Shown: piece after piece, positions 25,016-33,684 of the stretch
Layout of the letters: every line of letters begins with the position of its first letter
Numbering within the stretch: position 1 is the stretch's first letter
DNA from: Trebonia sp963836195
GTDB lineage: Bacteria; Actinomycetota; Actinomycetes; Streptosporangiales; Streptosporangiaceae
Reading direction: 5' to 3'
Length of the DNA: 64,000 nt
Assembly: GCA_963836195.1 (NCBI GenBank)
Contig: CAWIIX010000005.1
Coordinates: 682,001-746,000 of the forward strand
Program-made: the position numbers and the translations under genes
Notes under the pieces: model-generated
Told to the model about the DNA's origin: nothing
Database searches by the model: none
What the model saw: only the letters and a program-made list of their open reading frames with translations

Positions 25016-25343
25016 GCTTCGGACGGTACGGGCGCGGCGTGGATGCGCGGTTTCGGCGTGGTGAACGGCACTGGGCGCGCGGCGGTCGGGCGTCTGTCAC
25101 CGGCAATCGGGGGACTGCCAGGGCGGAATGCGACCCGTCAGCGCTGTGCAACGACCGGGCATGAACACTCTGTCATCATCGTCACCACGTACACCAGGCT
25201 GGACGAATATTGGGGTCGTCGTGGGTCTTTCGGGTCGCGGGCTGCCCCCTTTGGCACACGCTAACGTCTGCGGCCGAAAACCGCGGCCCCCAAAGGCACA
25301 CGATCGCGAAGTCGGACAGTCAGGTAAGCGCGACGGCGGCCTG
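25016..25343. other. Intergenic stretch upstream of UDP-glucose dehydrogenase
   Basis: 328 bases without a convincing gene. It should hold the promoter of the dehydrogenase (start 25015). The only structured element seen is a pair of related 16-base words at 25245-25302. Confidence 0.5.
25245..25302. repeat. Two related 16-base direct repeats
   Basis: CCCCCTTTGGCACACG (25245-25260) and CCCCCAAAGGCACACG (25287-25302) share 13 of 16 bases, with TTT replaced by AAA in the core. They are 42 bases apart, about four helical turns, and flank a short GCGG/CCGC stem. They may be regulator binding sites. Confidence 0.4.
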
Positions 25344-25520
25344 TTAGCGGAGCAAATGCGCCGCATCGCGATTGCTGAGGATCGCCGCGAGCTCGGCGTC
25401 TAGCTCGGCGAATGCGGCCCGAAGGGCGCTCTCGCAGGCTGGGTCGGGGCGGCGCCTAAGGTGGCCGAAGACGGTGTGCAGTGCATGCACAAGGAAATCT
25501 CCGAAGCTGAATGTGCCCAT
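25344..25520 (-). CDS. Possible small protein of 58 residues
   Basis: Reading from ATG 25520 (MGTFSFGDFLVHALHTVFGH) gives 58 residues ending AAHLLR. AGGAGG lies 12 bases upstream, and third codon positions are mostly G/C. The first 20 residues are amphipathic or hydrophobic; the remainder is helical (CESALRAAFAELDAELAAIL). An in-frame GTG/ATG further up (to 25574) is possible. No family recognised; moderate doubt that it is real. Confidence 0.35.
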   Translation of the reverse strand: MGTFSFGDFLVHALHTVFGHLRRRPDPACESALRAAFAELDAELAAILSNRDAAHLLR

Positions 25521-26091
25521 GCCTTGCCGTCCGCCTCCTCTCCCGATGTGCCTGATACCGCGGGAGTTTCTCATCGGCGGTGCACAGGCCTGAGAGTCCC
25601 GCTCGCATGCCGCCGGGTGTTTATCCCTCCTAAGAGGGACGCGCGATCCGTCTTCCCGGTGTACTACTCCATGAATAATTATTAGAAGAGCTACGTTTTG
25701 TCACCTATCGAGTGCTCACAGTAACCATTGCGGATCACCACTGTAGAGCTCTCACTCAATAAAACGCCCCAGCCGCGCCGGTCGTTACACCGCAATGAAA
25801 GTAACCCCACCCAGGCAAGAATTAGTGCCGAGTTCAAGTACCCATCGGCAAAGAAACCCCCGCCTGCGGCGAAGCCGCATCGGGGGGCGGGGGCATGAGG
25901 AACCAGGTCGGACTGGCCCAGGTCCGCAAGACCGTCCAAGTCGCATGACGCCCACTAGGTCGCCGTCGAGCACGGCATCACGGGATCGTGGCCCGGACTG
26001 GTCCTCGATCTCAACGCTGAGGGCTGGCCCCCACGCGAGTTGCGCCACTGCTTCGTCTCGATCATGTGCTCGGTCGGCTGCTCAACGACAA
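25521..26091. other. Gene-poor, relatively AT-rich stretch
   Basis: About 570 bases with no supported gene. Around 25660-25860 the base composition falls well below that of neighbours (AATAATTATTAGAAGAG and similar), hinting at foreign or decayed DNA. It contains a strong hairpin at 25857-25893. Reading frames overlapping the tRNA side are artefacts of the tRNA. No transposase, integrase or att duplication was found. Confidence 0.5.
25857..25893 (-). terminator. Hairpin with T-rich flank (minus strand)
   Basis: CCCCCGCC (25857-25864) pairs with GGCGGGGG (25886-25893), and inside TGCGGC pairs with GCCGCA around GAA. On the minus strand it is followed by TTTCTTT, the form of a Rho-independent terminator. 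No gene now ends just upstream of it on that strand, so it may be left from a lost gene. Confidence 0.5.
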
Positions 26092-26113
26092 AAGGCCCGG
26101 TTTCCCGGGCCTT
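26092..26113 (-). terminator. Terminator of tRNA-Pro
   Basis: AAGGCCCGG (26092-26100) pairs with CCGGGCCTT (26105-26113) across TTTC. On the minus strand the stem is followed by TTTTGTCG, 17 bases after the tRNA-Pro 3' end. Confidence 0.85.
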
Positions 26114-26129
26114 CCAATCGATTCTCCAC

Positions 26130-26207
<78 letters not shown>

Positions 26208-26300
26208 GTGTCCGAGAGAAGCCTCTCGGACGAACCTCCGTTAGTTTAGCGGATAACTTGACGTCCCGCGCACGGTGCTCGAAGCAGCTCGCGCGGACGG

Positions 26301-27218
26301 TCAGGCCCAGCGCGGGACGAGCGTCAGCAGCGTCGCCTCGGGTCGGCAGGCGAACCGGGCGGGTGCCCACGGGGAGGTGCCGAGGCCGGCCGAGACGTAG
26401 AGCCACGCGGTGCGCCCGTTGTCCGGCGCGATCGGCGGGTGCATGGACAGGCCGCTCACCCGGGCCCGGTCGATGCCGCAGTTGGTGGTGAGGGCGCCGT
26501 AGCCGGGGATGCGGAGCTGGCCGCCGTGCGTGTGGCCGGCCAGCAGCAGGTCGTAGCCGTCGGCCGCGAACAGGTCCATCACCGCGGGCTCGGGGGAGTG
26601 CAGCACGCCGAGCCGGAGGTCGGCGGCCGGGTCGGCCGGTCCCGCGATCGCGTCGTAGCGGTCCCGGTCGGCGTGCGGGTCGTGCACCCCGGCGAGGGCG
26701 ATGTCGAGGCCGCCGACGGCGAGCCGGCCGCGGTGGTTGTCCAGGTCGAGCCAGCCCGCCGCCGTCAGCTCGCTGCCGAGCTTCTCCCACGGCAGGTCGG
26801 GCTCGTACGCCTCGTGCTCGCCCGCGCTCGTCCGCCACAGGTAGCGGGCCGGGTTCTTCGGCTTGGGCGAGAACAGGTCGTTCGAGCCGTAGACGAACGC
26901 GCCGGGCTTGTCGAGGAGCGGTGCGAGGCAGTCGAGCAGCGGGCCGACGGCTTCCGGCGACGCGATCGAGTCCCCGGTGTTGATCACCAGGTCCGGGTCG
27001 AGGGCGGCCAGCGACCTGACGAACGCCATCAGCCGGTGCCGGCCGGGGGTCAGGTGCATGTCGGAGATGTGCAGCACCCGCAGTGGACCTGCGTCGGGCG
27101 GCAGCACCGGGATCGTCTCCTGGCGGAGCGCGAACCAGTTGCGCTCGATGACGGAGGCGTAGCCGATGGCCGCGGCGCCAGCGACGGCCGCAAGGGAGGT
27201 AATTGTTCGTGCGCGCAC
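26301..27218 (-). CDS. Metallophosphoesterase, membrane-anchored
   Basis: 305 residues. N-terminal hydrophobic segment (residues 5-22, TITSLAAVAGAAAIGYASV) anchors or exports it. The calcineurin-like metal site is complete: HISDMHL (D-x-H), NTGDSI (GD), YGSNDLF (GN-D type, here GSND), LGVLHSPEP and GHTHGGQLRIPG. This family hydrolyses phosphoesters such as lipid or nucleotide phosphates with two divalent metals; the substrate is not shown. In the block ahead of yqeY and the PBP it matches the usual actinobacterial order (metallophosphoesterase next to ponA2). Confidence 0.9.
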   Translation of the reverse strand: MRARTITSLAAVAGAAAIGYASVIERNWFALRQETIPVLPPDAGPLRVLHISDMHLTPGRHRLMAFVRSLAALDPDLVINTGDSIASPEAVGPLLDCLAPLLDKPGAFVYGSNDLFSPKPKNPARYLWRTSAGEHEAYEPDLPWEKLGSELTAAGWLDLDNHRGRLAVGGLDIALAGVHDPHADRDRYDAIAGPADPAADLRLGVLHSPEPAVMDLFAADGYDLLLAGHTHGGQLRIPGYGALTTNCGIDRARVSGLSMHPPIAPDNGRTAWLYVSAGLGTSPWAPARFACRPEATLLTLVPRWA

Positions 27219-27304
27219 CCATCCATGGTGCCATGCCTCCCGGCGTGCGCGGCCCGTGTTCGGCGATCCGCATTCTGTGGCCGACGTCTCTCTAGGATGG
27301 GAAC

Positions 27305-27763
27305 GTGAACGAACTCAAGGAACAGCTCCGCACCGACCTGACCGACGCGATGCGGGCGCGGGACCAGGTGCGGCTGCGCACGCTGCGGATGGCGCTCACC
27401 TCGATCACCAACGAGGAGGTGTCGGGCGACTCGGTCCACGAGCTCTCCGACGACCAGATCCTCAAGGTGCTCACCCGGGAGGCGAAGAAGCGCCGCGAGG
27501 CCGCCGAGGCGTTCGAGGCGGCCGGCCGGGCCGACCAGGCCGAGGCCGAGCGGGCGGAGGGCGAGGTGCTCTCCGCGTACCTGCCGGCCCAGCTCCCCGA
27601 CGAGGAGCTGACGGCCCTGGTGGCGGCGGCCATCGCCGAGACCGGCGCCGTCGGCATGCCCGCGATGGGGAAGGTCATGAAGGCGGTGACCCCGCAGGTG
27701 GCGGGCCGGGCCGAGGGCGGCCGTGTCGCCGCCGAGGTTCGCCGTCAGCTCGGCACCGGCTGA
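27305..27763 (+). CDS. GatB/YqeY domain protein
   Basis: 152 residues. YqeY-type helical domain with LRTLRMALTSITNEEV, VLTREAKKRREAAEAFEAAGR and LPAQLPDEELTALVAAAI, then GAVGMPAMGKVMKAVTPQVAGRA. This is the tRNA-binding tail domain of GatB occurring alone; its own role is not established. Start GTG 27305. It is divergent from the metallophosphoesterase, a pairing frequently seen in actinobacteria. Confidence 0.92.
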   Translation: MNELKEQLRTDLTDAMRARDQVRLRTLRMALTSITNEEVSGDSVHELSDDQILKVLTREAKKRREAAEAFEAAGRADQAEAERAEGEVLSAYLPAQLPDEELTALVAAAIAETGAVGMPAMGKVMKAVTPQVAGRAEGGRVAAEVRRQLGTG

Positions 27764-27825
27764 GTAGAGTCGGCTACGCAACAGACAAGGCTGTCAACAG
27801 GGGGGCAGCCAGATCGGGGGGCACG

Positions 27826-28011
27826 ATGAGCGGTAAGTACGTGCTGAAAAAGGGCGAGAGCGGCAAGTTCCACTTCAACCTGGTGGCGGGCAACGGCGAG
27901 ATCATCGCCACCAGCCAGCACTACGAGCGGAAAGAGTCGGCCAGGCAGGGCATCAAGTCGGTCCAGAGCAACGCCGCGACGGACACGATCGAGGACGAGA
28001 CCGAGGACTAG
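27826..28011 (+). CDS. DUF1508 / YegP-type small protein
   Basis: 61 residues from ATG 27826 (GGGGGG about 6 bases upstream). KYVLKKGESGKFHFNLVAGN and GEIIATSQHYERKESARQGI are the DUF1508 signature; the domain folds as a small beta-alpha unit, often duplicated, here single. An acidic tail (EDETED) ends it. Function unknown. It converges on the PBP gene with a perfect hairpin between. Confidence 0.85.
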   Translation: MSGKYVLKKGESGKFHFNLVAGNGEIIATSQHYERKESARQGIKSVQSNAATDTIEDETED

Positions 28012-28041
28012 CCAGCGGGCTCGCGACTACCCGACAAAGCA

Positions 28042-28078
28042 AGCGACCGTCGGACATCTGAGATGTCCGACGGTCGCT
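28042..28078. terminator. Bidirectional terminator (18-bp arms)
   Basis: AGCGACCGTCGGACATCT (28042-28059) and its exact complement (28061-28078) around one base form an uninterrupted 37-base palindrome between the convergent DUF1508 and PBP genes. Confidence 0.85.
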
Positions 28079-28081
28079 GCG

Positions 28082-30487
28082 TTATCCGCTATGGGTGGCG
28101 GGGGCGTTGCGCGCCAGGCCGGTTCCGCCAGCCGCCGCCACCGCCGCCAGCCGCCGCCGCCGCCACCGCCGCCGCCAGCCGCCGCCACCGGCGCCGCCGC
28201 CGCCAGCGCCGCCACCGCCCTTGCCCGGCTTCTTCGGCGCCTTGGGCGGCACCGGGACGACCTGGCCGTTGCCCTTGCTCCAGAGCTCGCTACTCGGGGA
28301 GACCGTCCCGAACGCTCCCGACCCGCTGAGGTTGGCCGAGTCGAACGTCACCCGCCAGGTCGAGCCGGGCGCGTCGGCGCCGAACATCTCGCCCGGGCAG
28401 TTCTGGCCGCCGTACCATTCGCGATAGCAGGCGGTGGAGCCGGACATCGTGTCGTGCACCGTCGGCGAGATCGGGTTGAACACCGAGGTGTAGCTGACCA
28501 GGGCGCTGGTGTAGCCGGCGAAGGCGGCGTACGGGGTCCCGTTGCCGCTCGCCACGTTGGAGGTTCCGGTCTTGCCCGCGATCGGGTAGCCGCTGGGCAA
28601 CGGGCCGAGACCGGCCGCGGTCGCCCCTCCCCAGGTGAACACGCCCTGCAGGATGTAGCTGGCCGCGTTGGCGACGTCACTCGACAGCACCCGGTGGCAG
28701 CCGGCCGACGGCGCGGGCAGCGACTGGCCGGCGGCGTCGGTGATCTTGCCGATCGCCGTCGGCGCGCAGTAGATGCCGCCCGAGGCCACGGTCGCGTAGG
28801 CCTCGGCCATCGACAGCGGCGACACGTTGACCGATCCGAGCGTGAACGAGGTGATCTGGTCGGCCGGGGGCTGGTAGTTCGGGGACTTCGGGTTCCCGTC
28901 GCCCTTGAGCAGCGAGTTGCCGTCCGCCCTGGTCATTCCCAGATCAACCGCCGTGTGGACGACGTTGCACAGCCCCACCTTCTGCTCAAGCAGGGCGAAG
29001 AAGGTGTTGATCGAGTCGGTCGTCCCGGTGTACAGCGTGTACGTGCCCTGGTCCTGGGGGCTGGAGTTCACGACCGGGAAGGGCTTAAGCGAGTCGCCGG
29101 AGCAGTCGGAGTAGCCGGGGACCGTCTGGGAGTTCTTGACCGTCGCCGTGTAGCCGAAGGGGACGCCCTGCTTGAGCGCCGTGAGCAGGGTGAACAGCTT
29201 GGACGACGACCCGGTCTGCACGCCGGCCTGGCCGCCGTACCCCGAGTTGACCGCGTAGTCGATCTCGGTCTGGCTCTTCTTGGGGTCGGGCCCGTACTGC
29301 CGGTCCTCGGCGATCGCGAGGATCTTCCCGGTGCCCGGCTGAACCAGGGCGGTCGTATCGACGTTGCGGTTCGGGTTGTAGGAGCCGGAGTTGGCCGGGA
29401 GGACGTAGTTGACCGCGTTGGTTGCGGCCGCCTCGTCCTGCGGGGCGAGCGTGGTGTAGATCTTCAGGCCGCCGGTGGACAGCAGCTTGGCCCGGTCCGT
29501 GGTCGTCGCGCCGAGCTGGGGATCGTTGAGGACCTCGTGGATCACGTAGTCGCAGAAGAACGCGTCCTGGCCGGCCGTGCTGGCGGCGCAGCCGCTCTGC
29601 TTGCCGCCCGGGTGCACCCCGATCTTCGTCGCCCCGAGGACGTTGGATTCCGCCAGTGACAGCGCGCTCGGGTTGGTCTGCGCGATCCGGGCGAGCACGG
29701 TGTCGCGCCGGGTCAGGGCCGCGGCCGGGTTGTTGATCGGATCGTACGCACTCGGGTTCTCCACGATGCCGGCCAGCGTGGCGGCCTGGGTCATGGTGAG
29801 CTTGGCGGCGGTGGTGTTGAAGTACGTCTCCGCCGCGGCCTCGATCCCCCACGCGCCGTCGCCGTAGTACGAGTCGTTCAGGTACCCGGCCAGGATCTGC
29901 GGCTTGGTCATCGTGTGCGCGACCTGGACCGCCATCCGCAGCTGGTCGAGCTTGCGGTTGAGGTTGTCGGCGGTGTCCGCCTGCTGCGCGGCCGGGTTGT
30001 CGAGATCCTGGAGCACGAGCACGTTCTTCACGTACTGCTGCTCCAGGGTGGAGCCGCCCTGGATCGGCTTGTGCTCGAGGTCGTTGACGAGCGCCCGGAT
30101 CGTGCCCTTGACGTCGAGCGCGCCGTGCTGCCAGAACCGGTCGTCCTCGATCGCGACGATCGCCGTCAGCATGTTGGGCGAGATCTGGTTGTAGGTGACC
30201 GGCTGCCGGTCGATGCCATTGGCGTAGGTCATCCCGTCGCCGAGGTCGACGCCCCAGACGTACGTGATCAGGTTGCCCTCGCGGTCGTAAATGGCCGACC
30301 GCTGGGCCAGGCTGTTCGAGTCGACCGAGATCGTGCTGAATTTGTCGGCCGTGTTCCGCACGAGAATGCCGGTGGCGGCCACGACGGGCACCACCATCGC
30401 CGCCACGAGCACGCCGCCGAGCGCCGAGAAAATGACCAGGCGCCCGACGAGGCCCGTCTTCCCCAAGATCCGGTTCAAGAGCTGCAC
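28082..30487 (-). CDS. Bifunctional penicillin-binding protein (PonA2-like class A PBP)
   Basis: 801 residues. N-terminal membrane helix (LVGRLVIFSALGGVLVAAMVV), glycosyltransferase-51 domain with AIEDDRFWQHGALDVKGT and GGSTLEQQYVKN, then transpeptidase with SxxK in TGSSSKLFTLL, SxN in LGSVNVSPLS and KTG in IAGKTGTSN. It polymerises and cross-links peptidoglycan outside the membrane. It lacks a PASTA domain; instead the last 60 residues are Lys/Pro then Gly-rich and end in an odd Trp/Arg then Ala-rich stretch, possibly a frame slip in the GGC repeats. Divergent from wblA, as in Mycobacterium (ponA2-whiB4) and Streptomyces. Confidence 0.93.
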   Translation of the reverse strand: MQLLNRILGKTGLVGRLVIFSALGGVLVAAMVVPVVAATGILVRNTADKFSTISVDSNSLAQRSAIYDREGNLITYVWGVDLGDGMTYANGIDRQPVTYNQISPNMLTAIVAIEDDRFWQHGALDVKGTIRALVNDLEHKPIQGGSTLEQQYVKNVLVLQDLDNPAAQQADTADNLNRKLDQLRMAVQVAHTMTKPQILAGYLNDSYYGDGAWGIEAAAETYFNTTAAKLTMTQAATLAGIVENPSAYDPINNPAAALTRRDTVLARIAQTNPSALSLAESNVLGATKIGVHPGGKQSGCAASTAGQDAFFCDYVIHEVLNDPQLGATTTDRAKLLSTGGLKIYTTLAPQDEAAATNAVNYVLPANSGSYNPNRNVDTTALVQPGTGKILAIAEDRQYGPDPKKSQTEIDYAVNSGYGGQAGVQTGSSSKLFTLLTALKQGVPFGYTATVKNSQTVPGYSDCSGDSLKPFPVVNSSPQDQGTYTLYTGTTDSINTFFALLEQKVGLCNVVHTAVDLGMTRADGNSLLKGDGNPKSPNYQPPADQITSFTLGSVNVSPLSMAEAYATVASGGIYCAPTAIGKITDAAGQSLPAPSAGCHRVLSSDVANAASYILQGVFTWGGATAAGLGPLPSGYPIAGKTGTSNVASGNGTPYAAFAGYTSALVSYTSVFNPISPTVHDTMSGSTACYREWYGGQNCPGEMFGADAPGSTWRVTFDSANLSGSGAFGTVSPSSELWSKGNGQVVPVPPKAPKKPGKGGGGAGGGGAGGGGWRRRWRRRRLAAVAAAGGTGLARNAPATHSG

Positions 30488-30805
30488 GCGTCATAGCGTA
30501 CGCGGGTGAGCACGGTACTACTGCGGCCATGTCGGCGCCTAGGTCGGCACGCAGCCAGTTTCGTCACGCTGGGGGTGTACCCGGAACCAGTCGGTGACTA
30601 CCCCCAGGGCTGTATATAGCCCATTAGGACTATCTCTGAAATGGCCATACCGGGTCTTGGCAGGGATGCCCCGACTTCCGTAAGTTCCTTTATCACGAAC
30701 CGGTAACCGTGACTGGGGTGGCCGCACACCCTCACGGCCCATGCAATCCGTCATCGCAGACCGTCCGGGTACACGTGTACCCGGCGATCAAGAGGAGTTG
30801 GGCAC
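30488..30805. other. Divergent promoter region between PBP and wblA
   Basis: 318 bases holding the promoters of both genes. The middle (30600-30700) is AT-richer (CTGTATATAGCCCATTAGG), suiting a -10 area. I see no clear palindrome of known type. Reading frames here lack coding character. Confidence 0.5.
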
Positions 30806-31111
30806 ATGTGGATCACCGACTGGACCACACGCGCCGCCTGTAAGGGAACCGATCCGGACGAGCTGTTCGTCCAGGGTGCGGCCCAGAACCGCGCCAAGCT
30901 CATCTGCCGGGGCTGCCCGGTGCGTACCGAGTGCCTTGCGGACGCGCTCGACAACGGCATCGAGTTTGGCGTCTGGGGCGGAATGACCGAACGTGAGCGG
31001 CGCGCGCTACTTCGCCGCAGGCCCGACGTCACGTCGTGGCGTGAACTGCTCGAGAAGGCCCGCGACAACTACGAGCGTCAGGGCATCGACGAGCTCGTGG
31101 CGGCCGGCTAG
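30806..31111 (+). CDS. wblA: WhiB-family Fe-S regulator (WblA/WhiB4 type)
   Basis: 101 residues from ATG 30806 with GAGGAG about 8 bases upstream. Four Cys ligands for a [4Fe-4S] cluster: AACKG (C12), then ICRGCPVRTEC (C-x2-C-x5-C). The Wbl turn GVWGG and basic C-terminal ERERRALLRRRP bind the sigma factor and DNA. The DPDELFVQGAAQNRAK block and the neighbours (PBP one side, two ArsA-like ATPases the other) match Streptomyces wblA and mycobacterial whiB4, which control development, antibiotic synthesis or redox response. Confidence 0.93.
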   Translation: MWITDWTTRAACKGTDPDELFVQGAAQNRAKLICRGCPVRTECLADALDNGIEFGVWGGMTERERRALLRRRPDVTSWRELLEKARDNYERQGIDELVAAG

Positions 31112-31188
31112 GCCGCTCGCCCCGGACGGCGCTGGCGCCGGGGCCGGCAACGAGGCCGGCCAAAGCCAGCTATCGATGAGCCAGCGGG

Positions 31189-32376
31189 CTATCGCTGAAC
31201 CTCGAACGACTCGCCCACGCGGCGCAGCCCGGCGAGGTCATGCACATCGTCGGGCAGAGCGGGCACCTCGACCACGGGAACGGCGGGGTGCGCCGACATG
31301 AACGAGCCGGCCACCCGCCGCTCTCGTTCGCCCAGGTTCATCCTGGACGCGTGCAGGCGCAACGCGGCGGCGGTGACGGTCTCCACGGCGACGGTGTCAC
31401 GGGCGGCGGAATCAGTCGCCAACGGTCCGTTCGAGATCATGGTTTCGAGGGTTTCCGCGGCCCCGACCGAGCGCGCGGCGCTCAGCCGGCAGCTGCCCGC
31501 GCTGTGCACCCGGTTCAGCAGCAGCCCGGCCAGCGGCATCCGCTCCTCGGCCAGCCGCTCGACGAAGTAGGACGCCTCGCGCAGCGCGTCGGGCTCAGGC
31601 GTGGCCACCACCAGGAACGAGGTCCCCGGCGCCTGGAGCAGCTTGTAGGTTGCATCGGCGCGCTCGCGGAACCCGCCGAACATCGTGTCGAACGCGCTGA
31701 CGAACGTCTGCGCGTCGCGCAGCAGCTGGCCGCCGAGTACCTTGGTCATCGCGCCCGTCATCATCGAGAACCCGGCGTTGAGCATCCGCCCGAACGGGCG
31801 TCCTGCCTTCACCGGGCTGGTGAGCAGCCGGATCAGCCGTCCGTCGAGGAACCGGCCGAGCCGCTCGGGCGCGTCGAGGAAATCGAGCGCCGACCGGCTC
31901 GGCGGGGTGTCGACCACGATCAGGTCCCACTCGTCCGATCGCCGCAGCTGCCCGAGCTTCTCCATCGCCATGTACTCCTGGGTGCCGGCGAAGCTGGAGG
32001 AGAGCGACTGGTAGAACGGGTTGGCCAGGATCTGCGCCGCCCGGGTCGGGTCGGAGTGCGCCTCGACGACCTCGTCGAACGTGCGCTTCATGTCGAGCAT
32101 CATCGCGTGCAGGCTCCCGCCCGCCTCGTCGTCGATGCCCTCGACCAGCCGGGGGGTGTTGTCGAGGGAGCTCAGGCCCATCGACTGGGCCAGCCTGCGG
32201 GCCGGGTCGACCGTCAGCACGCAGACCTGGCGACCGCGCTCCGCCGCCCGCAGCCCGATCGCGGCCGCCGTCGTCGTCTTCCCGACGCCGCCGGAGCCGC
32301 AGCAGACGACGATCCTGATCCGCCGGTCGTCGATGATCCGGTCAATGTCAAGCTGCGGATTGGTCGTCATGGTCAT
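31189..32376 (-). CDS. ArsA/GET3-like ATPase, second of pair
   Basis: 395 residues. P-loop CCGSGGVGKTTTAAAIG with the deviant-Walker Lys, switch VDTPPSRSALDFLD, and A-loop-like DPARRLAQSMGL. Family members are called anion-transporting ATPases, but no ArsB pump is present and no As-binding Cys triad is obvious. In actinobacteria this twin set always lies beside wblA/whiB4; function is unclear, with membrane-protein targeting or redox-linked roles suggested. Its start overlaps the stop of its partner by four bases. Confidence 0.88.
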   Translation of the reverse strand: MTMTTNPQLDIDRIIDDRRIRIVVCCGSGGVGKTTTAAAIGLRAAERGRQVCVLTVDPARRLAQSMGLSSLDNTPRLVEGIDDEAGGSLHAMMLDMKRTFDEVVEAHSDPTRAAQILANPFYQSLSSSFAGTQEYMAMEKLGQLRRSDEWDLIVVDTPPSRSALDFLDAPERLGRFLDGRLIRLLTSPVKAGRPFGRMLNAGFSMMTGAMTKVLGGQLLRDAQTFVSAFDTMFGGFRERADATYKLLQAPGTSFLVVATPEPDALREASYFVERLAEERMPLAGLLLNRVHSAGSCRLSAARSVGAAETLETMISNGPLATDSAARDTVAVETVTAAALRLHASRMNLGERERRVAGSFMSAHPAVPVVEVPALPDDVHDLAGLRRVGESFEVQR

Positions 32377-33392
32377 GCCGCCCCCTGTTCCCGGAGCTCG
32401 GCCGCCAGGCGGTGCAGGGCGGCCAGGTCGATCCCCTCGGGGATCAGCGTCAGCTCGTAGACCGGCTGGCCGGCCGCCTCGATGTCGGTCCGCTCGCGGT
32501 CCTCGAGCTCGAGATGGCGGGTGTGCCCGGCGAGCTCGTCGGCCAGCTCCGCCGCCAGCGCGTCGGTGCTGTGCAGCCCGGCCGCGGTCAGCGCCTCGGC
32601 CATGGCGGCCAGGTCCGGCGGCGCCTTCAGCTCCTCGCGGCTGAGCACGGCCGGCTGCGCCATGTTGATCACGATGCCGCCGACCTGCATGCCCGGGATC
32701 GCGCGGATCTCGGCGATGCCGTCGAGGGTCTCCTGGACCGGCATCTCCTCGAGGGTGGAGACGAAGTGCACGGCCGTCTGCGGTGACTTGATCACGTTGG
32801 CGACCGAGTCGGCGTGGGCGCGGACCGGGCCCACCTTCGCCAGCCCGGACACCTCGGCGGTGACGTTCAGGAACCGGCCGATCCGCCCGGTCGGCGGCGC
32901 GTCGAGCACCACCGCGTCGTACACGAACCCGCTGGGCGACCCGGGCTGCCTGCGCCGCGTCGCCTCGGTCGCCTTGCCGGTGACGAGCACGTCGGACAGG
33001 CCGGGCGCGATCGTGGTGGCGAAGTCGACCATGCCCAGCTTGTTCAGCGCGTTCCCGACCCCCCGGAGGTTGTAGAACATCTGCAGGTAGTCGAGGAGCG
33101 CGCCCTCGGGGTCGATGGCGAGCGCGTACACGTCGCCGCCGGCGTCGCGCCCGTCGTCGGCCTCGCCCGGCCCGATCGCGATCTTGCGCTCCGCGTAGGG
33201 GAGCGGCGGGCGGTCGAACAGCCGGGCGATGCCCTGCCTGCCCTCGGCCTCGATCAGCAGCACCTTCCGGCCGGCGTGCGCGAGGGCGAGGGCGAGTGCG
33301 GCGGCAACGGTGGTCTTGCCGGTGCCACCCTTGCCGGTGACGACGTGCAGCCGCACGCCGTCCCAGTCCGTGTCCCTCGCGGTCATGCTCAA
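32373..33392 (-). CDS. ArsA/GET3-like ATPase, first of pair
   Basis: 339 residues. P-loop VVTGKGGTGKTTVAAALAL at residues 16-34 and VLDAPPTGRIGRFLN as the Walker B/switch region. It is shorter than its partner and includes a helical middle (LLDYLQMFYNLRGVGNALN). The two probably form a heterodimer, because these ATPases work as dimers and the genes overlap (ATGA). Transcribed toward wblA. Confidence 0.88.
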   Translation of the reverse strand: MSMTARDTDWDGVRLHVVTGKGGTGKTTVAAALALALAHAGRKVLLIEAEGRQGIARLFDRPPLPYAERKIAIGPGEADDGRDAGGDVYALAIDPEGALLDYLQMFYNLRGVGNALNKLGMVDFATTIAPGLSDVLVTGKATEATRRRQPGSPSGFVYDAVVLDAPPTGRIGRFLNVTAEVSGLAKVGPVRAHADSVANVIKSPQTAVHFVSTLEEMPVQETLDGIAEIRAIPGMQVGGIVINMAQPAVLSREELKAPPDLAAMAEALTAAGLHSTDALAAELADELAGHTRHLELEDRERTDIEAAGQPVYELTLIPEGIDLAALHRLAAELREQGAA

Positions 33393-33684
33393 TCCCTGAT
33401 CGTTGACGACGGCGCCTGGTAGTGCGTCCTATGGAGGCTATCGCCGCTCACCGACCGGTACGTGCCGGTCCGGTGCAGGTCCGGCCGCTCGGCGGTCGCG
33501 GGCGGTGCGCGCCCGGTGCGGCCCGGCGGTGGATCGAGATCAAAATCGAGGGTACCGAACGGACCCGGGCGGCTCTTAAGGCTCAACGGTCGACTGTGTT
33601 GTTTTGCCGGCGCGGACTAGTCTGAACATAGGCCCGCACGGTCGTTCCTAATGCGGTGGCAGCTGCTAATGAGGAGGCGGAGCT

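Noticed and set aside
28110..28250. CRISPR-like or satellite repeat (CCGCCG arrays)
   Set aside because: These are GGC glycine codons of the PBP tail; no spacer-repeat structure. No CRISPR array was seen anywhere in the window.
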